From an uncultured Bacteroidota bacterium (GTDB lineage Bacteria; Bacteroidota; Bacteroidia; Chitinophagales; Chitinophagaceae), in NCBI GenBank assembly GCA_903913355.1, contig CAIWKU010000116.1:1-21092 (forward strand): a DNA stretch of 21,092 nt. The letters are read 5' to 3'. Below are positions 1 to 5,784 of the stretch, piece after piece. The position numbers and the translations under genes are program-made. The notes beneath the pieces were generated by a model. That model was not told the DNA's origin. It ran no database searches and saw only the letters and a list, made by a program, of their open reading frames with translations. The stretch's first letter is position 1. Each line of letters starts with the position of its first letter.

Positions 1-41
1 AACCGGATATTGTCCTGCTTACATCACCATTGATAACCCCG

Positions 42-50
42 TATCTTTGC
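42..50 (+). promoter_or_regulatory. Bacteroidota -7 box upstream of the acyltransferase gene
   Basis: TATCTTTGC matches the Bacteroidota sigma-A -7 consensus TAnnTTTG exactly and lies 18 bases before the ATG at 69. I see no clear TTG box 19-21 bases upstream, so the -33 element is weak or absent. The rest of bases 1-68 shows no coding sequence that I can support. Confidence 0.55.
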
Positions 51-68
51 AGTAAATAGTTATACCAG

Positions 69-953
69 ATGTACTATATCCTTTACCCGATTTTTTATCT
101 TTTATCGTTGCTTCCCTGGAGGGTAATGTATTTTTTGAGTGATGCTATTGCGGGATTGATCTATCATGTATTGGGTTATAGGAAAGAAGTGGTGATGCAA
201 AACCTGCTGATTGCGTTTCCGGAAAAAACAGAAAAAGAAAGGATACAAATTGCCAAAGCCTTTTACCTGAATTTTACAGATACATTTATTGAAACGATCA
301 AATTATTATCCATCAGCGAAAAAGGATTGCGGAAGCGCTTTTCATCCAATATTGAAGTAGTAGATGCCTTTTATGATCAGGGAGTAGATGTTCAGTTAGA
401 AGCAGGTCATTTTTTTAACTGGGAATTTATTAACCTGGGAGTATCAAAGTATGGAAAATACCCTTTTGTAGGAGTATATATGCCGGTTTCCAATAAAGCG
501 GTAAATCGAATTATGATGCAATTGAGAAGTCGGTATGGAACAATCCTTATCCCTGCAACAGATTTCAGAAACAAATTTCGGGAATATGCTAAGGATAGGT
601 ATTCATTAGGATTGGCTGCAGATCAAAATCCGGGTAACCCGGCGAATGCGCATTGGGTTTATTTTTTTAATCGGTTAACCCCATTTGTAACCGGTCCGGA
701 AAAAGGCGCCAAGCTCAATAATATTCCAGTGATCTTCGCAAATTTTTATAAAAAGAAAAGAGGATATTATCATATCCAGTTTGAAGTGATTACCACAGAA
801 CCCAGAACATTTGAAGAAGGTAAATTAACTCAGGTGTTTGCTTCTTATGTTGAGAAAGCGATCAAACAGATCCCTGATAATTATTTATGGAGTCACAAAA
901 GATGGAAATGGGAGTTTGACGAAGAAAAATATGGTGATCGGGTTATAAAATAA
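69..953 (+). CDS. Lysophospholipid/lipid A acyltransferase family protein (LpxL/HtrB-like)
   Basis: This 294-residue protein resembles the LpxL/HtrB family, inner-membrane enzymes that transfer a secondary acyl chain from an acyl carrier to lipid A precursors; related members acylate other lipids such as ornithine lipids. The N-terminus (about residues 2-30) is hydrophobic and aromatic, consistent with a membrane anchor. The catalytic H-x4-E motif is visible as GHFFNWE, with His114 and Glu119. Further on come the family-like segments around LAADQNP and a C-terminal WSHKRWKW stretch. The length is normal for the family. The start is supported by a TATCTTTGC box 18 bases upstream. The gene stands alone and ends in a strong hairpin shared with the convergent neighbour. 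The exact acyl acceptor cannot be told from sequence. Confidence 0.88.
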   Translation: MYYILYPIFYLLSLLPWRVMYFLSDAIAGLIYHVLGYRKEVVMQNLLIAFPEKTEKERIQIAKAFYLNFTDTFIETIKLLSISEKGLRKRFSSNIEVVDAFYDQGVDVQLEAGHFFNWEFINLGVSKYGKYPFVGVYMPVSNKAVNRIMMQLRSRYGTILIPATDFRNKFREYAKDRYSLGLAADQNPGNPANAHWVYFFNRLTPFVTGPEKGAKLNNIPVIFANFYKKKRGYYHIQFEVITTEPRTFEEGKLTQVFASYVEKAIKQIPDNYLWSHKRWKWEFDEEKYGDRVIK

Positions 954-983
954 AAAGAGGCAGCATTATATGCTGCCTCTTTT
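953..983. terminator. Bidirectional intrinsic terminator
   Basis: A perfect 14-bp inverted repeat, AAAAGAGGCAGCAT (953-966) and ATGCTGCCTCTTTT (970-983), encloses a 3-base loop. The A-run on one side and T-run on the other let it act as a Rho-independent terminator in both directions. It sits between the stop of the acyltransferase gene (+) and the stop of the persulfide dioxygenase gene (-, at 997). Confidence 0.9.
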
Positions 984-996
984 ATAGCGTTATCTG

Positions 997-2412
997 TTAG
1001 TTTAATACTTCTGCTTCTTTTTCAATTGTAAACTTTTCAGGCAGTTCCTTTATTTTACTCCATCCGCCAATCACGTTACGGATATTATGAAATCCTTCTC
1101 TTTTTATTAGGGAGGAAGCAATTACACTTCGGTAACCGCCGGCACAATGCACATAAATATTTTGTGTTTCATCAAAATTCGCCATGCTTCCCGGGTCAGT
1201 CAATGTATCAAGCGGAATATTGACTGCATCTTTTAAATGACCATCTGCATATTCAGGCTGTTTTCTCACATCTACCACCAGTATTTTCGGATCAAAGGGG
1301 AGATCCATTGCCAGCTCATCAGCTTCTATATCAATAATCATATCAGGTGTTTCACCCGCCGCCACCCATGCAGGAAAACTGCCGGCCAGGTAGCCATCAA
1401 TTTTATCAAAACCCACACGGGCTAATCTTACAATCGTTTCTTTTTCTTTGCCGGGTTCCGTTACCAGTACCATGTGTTTGGTAAAGGGTAACAGGCTGCC
1501 AGCCCATTCAGCAAAACGGCCATCTAATCCGATACTGATAGAACCCGGAACAAACCCCTCCGTAAATACAGAGGAAAAACGGGTATCTAGAATGATGACA
1601 TCTTCCTGTTCAATCTTTTCTTTGAAAGCAGACACTGATAATGGCCTTAGTCCTTTTTCCAGTAAAGCATCCAGGCTTTCATACCCGTCTTTATTCATTT
1701 TTGCATTAATGGGAAAATAACTCGGAGGTGTTGCCAATCCTTCTGTAACATCTTTAATAAAAGCTTCTTTTGAAGGACTTAATAATGCATAATTGGATCT
1801 TTTTTGTTCTCCGATGGTGCTAAATGTTTCACTACCCAGATTCTTTCCGCAACTACTGCCGGCACCATGTGCCGGATATAATATCACGTTATCTTCGAGA
1901 GGGATTATTTTTTTTTGAAGACTGTCATACATCATACCAGCGAGATCCTGCATTGTAATCTCGTTTTCTTTCTGAGCGAGATCAGGTCTGCCTACATCGC
2001 CTACAAAAAGTGTATCCCCGGTAAAAACTGCATGATTTTTTCCATTTTCATCTTTCACAAGAAAACAACTGCTTTCAAGGGTATGCCCGGGTGTATGTAA
2101 TACTTCTACCTGTATTTTGCCCAAGGGAAAAAGTTCTCCGTCTTTAGCAACATGTACGGCGAAATTAGCAACGGTAGCTGGTCCATAAACAATCGTGGCA
2201 CCTGTTGCAGCAGCAAGGTCAAGATGACCGCTTACAAAATCAGCATGGAAATGTGTTTCAAAAATATATTTGATTTTTGCGTTGCGTTTCTGCGCAAGCA
2301 ACAGGTATTCCTCTATATCTCGCAATGGATCTATAATGGCAGCTTCGCCATCACTTTCAATATAGTATGCTGCTTCGCTAATGCAGCCTGTATATAATTG
2401 CTGTATAAACAT
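997..2412 (-). CDS. CstB-like persulfide dioxygenase: metallo-beta-lactamase domain plus two rhodanese domains
   Basis: The predicted enzyme oxidises low-molecular-weight persulfides to sulfite or thiosulfate, a cytoplasmic sulfide-detoxification step. I start it at the internal ATG (2412), giving 471 residues; an ATG at 2436 would only add eight poorly conserved residues. Domain 1 (about 1-240) is a metallo-beta-lactamase fold: THFHADF gives His54, His56 and Asp58, then His110 (HTPGH), Asp133 (TGD), His182 and a Cys188 in HGAGSSCGK. Domain 2 (about 260-355) is a rhodanese fold whose catalytic Cys loop is replaced (VLVTEPGKE), a pseudo-rhodanese. Domain 3 (about 373-460) has an intact active loop CAGGYRS with Cys423. 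This order matches staphylococcal CstB (about 444 residues). The upstream co-directional ArsR gene suggests sulfide-related control. Promoter TAATTTTGC lies in the 65-base gap upstream. Confidence 0.87.
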   Translation of the reverse strand: MFIQQLYTGCISEAAYYIESDGEAAIIDPLRDIEEYLLLAQKRNAKIKYIFETHFHADFVSGHLDLAAATGATIVYGPATVANFAVHVAKDGELFPLGKIQVEVLHTPGHTLESSCFLVKDENGKNHAVFTGDTLFVGDVGRPDLAQKENEITMQDLAGMMYDSLQKKIIPLEDNVILYPAHGAGSSCGKNLGSETFSTIGEQKRSNYALLSPSKEAFIKDVTEGLATPPSYFPINAKMNKDGYESLDALLEKGLRPLSVSAFKEKIEQEDVIILDTRFSSVFTEGFVPGSISIGLDGRFAEWAGSLLPFTKHMVLVTEPGKEKETIVRLARVGFDKIDGYLAGSFPAWVAAGETPDMIIDIEADELAMDLPFDPKILVVDVRKQPEYADGHLKDAVNIPLDTLTDPGSMANFDETQNIYVHCAGGYRSVIASSLIKREGFHNIRNVIGGWSKIKELPEKFTIEKEAEVLN

Positions 2413-2477
2413 AATAATCCGATTTAAGATAAGCATGAAAGCATGACTGTATCTGATTCAATGAAGAAAGAAACAGT

Positions 2478-2486
2478 GCAAAATTA
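2478..2486 (-). promoter_or_regulatory. Candidate -7 box for the persulfide dioxygenase gene
   Basis: On the minus strand TAATTTTGC matches TAnnTTTG and lies 65 bases before the ATG at 2412, between the ArsR stop and this gene. No good TTG box is found 19-21 bases upstream, so the gene may be expressed both from here and by read-through from the ArsR gene. Confidence 0.42.
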
Positions 2487-2501
2487 CGAAAACCTGCTAT
2501 C

Positions 2502-2837
2502 TTAACCTACTAAGGTCTCTACAAACTGAACGACTTCTGCCAGTCGGTTATAGTTCACAGAATAGTAGATGAATTTACCATCACGGGAAGTACTCACGAT
2601 GCCAGCGCGACGTAATATGGCAAGGTGTTGTGAGGCAACTGACTGTTCAAGTCTCAGTTTTACATAGATTTCTGTAACGGTCATTTTTTGAAATTCATCC
2701 AGCAATTTGATGATCTGCTGTCTTAGCTTGTGATTGATAGACCGTAAAATCAGAGAAGCCTTTTTGGTATGGATAAAATCAACCTTGATCTGGGCTTTGC
2801 CGTTGAGTAGTACAACGGCTTGTAATGATTGGCTCAT
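2502..2837 (-). CDS. ArsR/SmtB-family transcriptional repressor without cysteines
   Basis: This 111-residue protein is a winged-helix ArsR-type regulator. The recognition helix region reads RLEQSVASQHLAILRRAGIVSTSRDGKFIYYSV, shown here in pieces: SVASQHLAILRRAG followed by the wing GKFIYYSV, which is typical of the family. It contains no cysteine at all, so neither the metal-binding CxC of ArsR/SmtB nor the thiol pair of the sulfur sensors BigR/SqrR is present. It precedes, on the same strand, the CstB-like gene (89 bases between its stop and the next ATG), so it probably controls that gene and itself. An imperfect inverted repeat upstream (2863-2892) is a candidate operator. The inducer is unknown. 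Confidence 0.85.
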   Translation of the reverse strand: MSQSLQAVVLLNGKAQIKVDFIHTKKASLILRSINHKLRQQIIKLLDEFQKMTVTEIYVKLRLEQSVASQHLAILRRAGIVSTSRDGKFIYYSVNYNRLAEVVQFVETLVG

Positions 2838-2862
2838 GACAATAATAATTAAATTGGGGGGG

Positions 2863-2892
2863 TTAAACTTTCGACTTACTTATAAAGTTAAA
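2863..2892. promoter_or_regulatory. Candidate ArsR operator (9-12-9 inverted repeat)
   Basis: TTAAACTTT (2863-2871) and AAAGTTAAA (2884-2892) form an inverted repeat with one mismatch in nine and a 12-base spacer. It lies 26 bases upstream of the ArsR start codon and overlaps a minus-strand TAACTTTA (2890 to 2883) that fits a -7 box in seven of eight positions. Autoregulation at such sites is usual for ArsR proteins; that this is the site is inference. Confidence 0.4.
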
Positions 2893-2934
2893 TAAAATGT
2901 TTGGGGATTCATAGTATAAAATTTATGAATGTTT

Positions 2935-3633
2935 TTAGGGTTTCTGCTTCGCAAGGTCAAAAAACTCTTTTACATACAGCGGTTCACAATAGGCAATATC
3001 GGCGAAACTGCCTGATTGATAGGCAATTAGAGCTGAAGAAACCATATGAGAAGCATTATGTTGTATATCTAACCAGGTAATGAGAGGAGATGTAATAACT
3101 GACCTAAGTTTAGGATAACCACTTCCGCTTAGAACCAGGGGCTGTAGGGGGTATAATGAAAGAAATTTATCCGGGTCAATAATCAAAGCATGCGGGGGCC
3201 TGATTTCCTCCAGCAATACGGAATACAGCCCTGTAAATACCTCCATTCTTCTGGCATCAATCATTGGGCAAAACAAGGTTTCTGGCGATAGGGTAAGTTG
3301 GGTTTGCCTGCACTTTTCCTGAGCAGCCGTTGCCATCACCCGTAAAGTATTCATTGTTATCAGGGGTTTATCAAGGGCATAACAGATTCCTTTGGCAGAA
3401 GCCAACCCAACCCGCAACCCGGTATAGCTACCCGGACCGATAGTTACACTAACCGCATCAATATCGGGTAATGAATAATCATGTTCTTTCAAAAGCTTTA
3501 CAATAGCGGATTGAACAAATGAAGCATGATTTTTTTGCTCAGCACTTTCTGCCAATGCGATCAGATTATTATCCTTACTTAAGCAAATACTGGCATGTTC
3601 CGTAGCGGTATCTATATGAAGAATTAAGGGCAT
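2935..3633 (-). CDS. tsaB: tRNA threonylcarbamoyladenosine biosynthesis protein TsaB
   Basis: TsaB is the cytoplasmic partner that dimerises with TsaD and recruits TsaE for forming N6-threonylcarbamoyladenosine at position 37 of ANN-decoding tRNAs. The 232-residue length is normal. The N-terminus LHIDTATEHASICL is the ASKHA-fold first strand pair, and the family signature TIGPGSYTGLRVGLASAKG is present at about residues 64-82. It starts 15 bases after the stop of the upstream 3-hydroxyacyl-CoA dehydrogenase-like gene, so the two are probably co-transcribed from the promoter near 4280. Its C-terminal half is divergent, as is common in TsaB. Confidence 0.93.
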   Translation of the reverse strand: MPLILHIDTATEHASICLSKDNNLIALAESAEQKNHASFVQSAIVKLLKEHDYSLPDIDAVSVTIGPGSYTGLRVGLASAKGICYALDKPLITMNTLRVMATAAQEKCRQTQLTLSPETLFCPMIDARRMEVFTGLYSVLLEEIRPPHALIIDPDKFLSLYPLQPLVLSGSGYPKLRSVITSPLITWLDIQHNASHMVSSALIAYQSGSFADIAYCEPLYVKEFFDLAKQKP

Positions 3634-3648
3634 TCTATTGGCTAATAT

Positions 3649-4260
3649 TTAGACTGTTTTTAATTCAATTTCCTTTTCCAGTGCTTTGGCGATCTCATAC
3701 CTGGAATCATTCTCTCCCAATTTTTTCAATAATGCATATACATTTTCAACACCTATTTTTTGACTCCATTCAAAAGGACCATTGGGATAATTCGTTCCAT
3801 ACCTCATTGCTATATCTATCGATTCTTTACTGCTGATCTTTTCGCCTAAAGCAAAATAAGCCTCATTGATGATAGATGCGATTACTCGGGGAGCAATCAT
3901 ACCCGGTATATCAGGAACCAACAGGTATTTCCAACCCAGATGCTGCAAAACAGCAATGGCCTGGTTAAATACTTCGGATTCTTTCGGAACAATCTCCCAT
4001 ACTTTATTCTGCAGAAATCCATTCCAACCATTGATACGGATATAATTGTCCGGTAATTCCGAATTGATGAGTATCACTGCATTTACTAATACCGGTTTCT
4101 CAGTCCACCCAGCAAATATGGGAGAAGGATCCTTATCAAAAACAAGGTCAAAAATGGCATCTGCATCCGAAAAATCATCAGTTAGCGAAACGGTTTCAGG
4201 TATACCTTTTGCCATAAGTGCGGCATGTAGTGTTGCATCTGACCGGATAGCTATCTTCAT
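3649..4260 (-). CDS. 3-hydroxyacyl-CoA dehydrogenase C-terminal-domain protein lacking the NAD-binding loop
   Basis: I take the ATG at 4260 (203 residues): a consensus -7 box (4278-4286) lies just upstream and would fall inside the reading frame if the ATG at 4326 were used. Residues about 115-185 match the 3HCDH C-terminal helical domain: PGMIAPRVIASIINEAYFAL, the MRYGTNYPNGPFEW segment, then the closing helix. The preceding 110 residues keep only the later part of the Rossmann-type N-domain (RINGWNGFLQNKVWEIV resembles the GMHFFNPVPLMKLVE region of dehydrogenases), and no GxGxxG dinucleotide loop is present. The protein is about 80 residues shorter than ordinary 3-hydroxybutyryl-CoA dehydrogenases. 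It may be a non-catalytic relative or bind a CoA ligand. It leads a two-gene operon with tsaB. Confidence 0.75.
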   Translation of the reverse strand: MKIAIRSDATLHAALMAKGIPETVSLTDDFSDADAIFDLVFDKDPSPIFAGWTEKPVLVNAVILINSELPDNYIRINGWNGFLQNKVWEIVPKESEVFNQAIAVLQHLGWKYLLVPDIPGMIAPRVIASIINEAYFALGEKISSKESIDIAMRYGTNYPNGPFEWSQKIGVENVYALLKKLGENDSRYEIAKALEKEIELKTV

Positions 4261-4277
4261 GACAATGGCATTGATCA

Positions 4278-4286
4278 GCAAATTTA
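4278..4286 (-). promoter_or_regulatory. -7 box for the 3HCDH-like/tsaB operon
   Basis: Minus-strand TAAATTTGC matches TAnnTTTG exactly, 17 bases before the ATG at 4260. The position 19 bases further upstream reads TTT (4308 to 4306), a partial -33 box that overlaps the 17-bp palindrome at 4307-4323. Confidence 0.6.
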
Positions 4287-4288
4287 GG

Positions 4289-4318
4289 TTGGCAGGTTGA
4301 TAGAAAAACAGCAATTTG
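4289..4318 (+). promoter_or_regulatory. Candidate ridA promoter
   Basis: TTG at 4289-4291, a 19-base spacer, then GCAATTTG at 4311-4318, which matches TAnnTTTG except for the first two bases. It lies 20 bases before the ridA ATG. The -7 part falls inside the palindrome at 4307-4323. Confidence 0.35.
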
Positions 4319-4323
4319 CTGTT
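4307..4323. promoter_or_regulatory. Perfect 17-bp palindrome between divergent genes (candidate operator)
   Basis: AACAGCAA (4307-4314), a central T, and TTGCTGTT (4316-4323) are perfect 8-bp inverted half sites. With a one-base centre it cannot form a hairpin, so a dimeric DNA-binding protein is the natural reading. It overlaps the expected -33 region of the 3HCDH-like/tsaB operon and the -7 region of ridA, so one bound protein could control both directions. Confidence 0.5.
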
Positions 4324-4338
4324 CATTAAATAATAGAT

Positions 4339-4725
4339 ATGTCAAAACAAGTGATTAAAACAGATAAAGCACCCGCTCCGATAGGTCCATACAACCAGGC
4401 AATTAAGGCAAATGGAATGGTATTTATCAGCGGACAAGTGGCGCTTATTCCTGCTACAGGGGAACTGGAACTTAGCAGTATTGAAGCAGAGACACACCAG
4501 GTGATGAAAAATATTTCTGCGGTGCTTGATGAAGCACATATCACTTTTCAACATATTGTAAAAACAACCATTTTCCTAAGTGATATGGGATTGTTTTCCA
4601 AAGTAAATGAAGTTTATGGTGCTTATTTTACCGGCGACCATCCGGCTCGCGAAACTGTTGCGGTAAAAGGATTACCCAGAGGGGTTAATGTTGAGATTAG
4701 TGTAACCGCGGTTGTTGATTTATAG
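4339..4725 (+). CDS. ridA: RidA family reactive intermediate/imine deaminase
   Basis: RidA hydrolyses reactive 2-aminoacrylate and related enamines/imines released by PLP enzymes such as threonine dehydratase to 2-oxoacids plus ammonia, protecting other PLP enzymes in the cytoplasm; it is a homotrimer. The 128-residue length is typical. Visible family motifs are PAPIGPYNQA near residue 12, FISGQVALIPATGEL, and HPARETVAVKGLPRGVNVEI, giving Arg104 and Glu119 that correspond to the catalytic pair Arg105/Glu120 of E. coli RidA. The gene diverges from the 3HCDH-like/tsaB operon. Its last six bases overlap the end of the convergent aldose epimerase gene. Confidence 0.93.
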   Translation: MSKQVIKTDKAPAPIGPYNQAIKANGMVFISGQVALIPATGELELSSIEAETHQVMKNISAVLDEAHITFQHIVKTTIFLSDMGLFSKVNEVYGAYFTGDHPARETVAVKGLPRGVNVEISVTAVVDL

Positions 4726-5664
4726 CACTGTAACAACATAACTGGTTTCAAATGTCTGCGTCTCTCCTGGCGAGAGTATTGCGAGGCCTATGCCATTGTT
4801 AAAATTATCCGGGGCTCCGCTCAGGTTTTCAATAGCGATAGATTTTCTATGGGGCGGCGTATATACCTGTAATACCGGATAACTGGCAGCAGGCTCAATC
4901 AGTAGTTTTAGAAAGGGGCTGGAAATAATACATTGATTTTTTTCCTTGGGATTTTCCCATTCAAAACCATTATCCAGTTGAACGCCCGCTAATAGAGACC
5001 CATTCAGAAAGCGGGAATCTTCTATTTTTTCTCCGGTGGGAATTAACCCTGCATCATACACCAATTGTTTGCTTTTGGAGAATTGAAGTGTCCAATCATC
5101 CACACTTCCCCCCAGACTGAAATAAGGGTGCCATCCGTCTGCCATGGGTATTGGGGCAAGGTTTTGATTCGTAATGGAAGTGGTAACTGATAAGCGATTC
5201 CCTTCTTCAAGTTTCCAGGTAACACTTGTTTCAAATTTAAATGGATAACCAGGATCCTCGCCTTTGTATTCATATATGAGGGTAACACTTGCATAGGTTA
5301 CGAATTCCTCCCGGCGGGCCACACGATAAACGCCATCATAAATCAATCCATGTATGGCATGATCTGCTAAAAAATGTTTCTGAACCTGGTAAGGAGTATC
5401 TATAAATCGATAAGATCCTTTATTCATCCTGCATACAAAGGGACAAAGTTTGGCACTCTTAAACCCATTCGTGATATTTAATTTGGCATCTGCCACGCTT
5501 TCAAAACCCGCAACCACATTTTGCAGTTCTTGTTTTACAGGAACCCGGAATGCATTTAGCAATGCACCAAATGAGTAAATTTCTGCCTCAGCCCCGGTTA
5601 TGCTGTCCTTAAGAATAATTACCGGATGTTCTGCCGACTCATTCAAAATGGTTACAAATGACAT
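4720..5664 (-). CDS. Aldose 1-epimerase (GalM-like)
   Basis: The enzyme family interconverts alpha and beta anomers of aldoses such as glucose and galactose. I prefer the ATG at 5664 (314 residues) because the extra 18 residues from an ATG at 5718 look unlike the fold and a TAAATTTC box lies at 5683-5690; the longer start is possible. Counting from 5664, the catalytic set is seen as His105 (AIHGLIYD), His179 (DGWHPYF) and Glu279 (AIENLSG), in family order. No signal peptide is evident, so it is probably cytoplasmic. The gene is convergent with ridA and their stop codons interlock within six bases. It is divergent from icmF. The exact sugar is not deducible. Confidence 0.85.
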   Translation of the reverse strand: MSFVTILNESAEHPVIILKDSITGAEAEIYSFGALLNAFRVPVKQELQNVVAGFESVADAKLNITNGFKSAKLCPFVCRMNKGSYRFIDTPYQVQKHFLADHAIHGLIYDGVYRVARREEFVTYASVTLIYEYKGEDPGYPFKFETSVTWKLEEGNRLSVTTSITNQNLAPIPMADGWHPYFSLGGSVDDWTLQFSKSKQLVYDAGLIPTGEKIEDSRFLNGSLLAGVQLDNGFEWENPKEKNQCIISSPFLKLLIEPAASYPVLQVYTPPHRKSIAIENLSGAPDNFNNGIGLAILSPGETQTFETSYVVTVL

Positions 5665-5730
5665 ATTAACTATTTCAGACTCGAAATTTAATTGTTTTTG
5701 GACCATTTTAGCCCGCAAAAAAACTAACAG

Positions 5731-5762
5731 TTGTTAACCTTCGGTTGAAAGATGTAAATTTG
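5731..5762 (+). promoter_or_regulatory. icmF promoter (Bacteroidota type)
   Basis: TTG at 5731-5733, a 21-base spacer and TAAATTTG at 5755-5762 give both boxes of the Bacteroidota consensus, 22 bases before the icmF ATG. The region is shared with the divergent aldose epimerase gene. Confidence 0.65.
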
Positions 5763-5784
5763 TCTCTCTGAATAAACCAAAGGA

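Noticed and set aside
2907..2930. ATTCATA/TATGAAT hairpin with 10-base loop between tsaB and the ArsR gene
   Set aside because: The stem is AT-rich and short and no T-run follows it on the minus strand, so I do not call a terminator.
4261..4326. Upstream start (4326) for the 3HCDH-like protein
   Set aside because: A consensus -7 box at 4278-4286 and the 17-bp palindrome fall in this stretch, which therefore looks regulatory.
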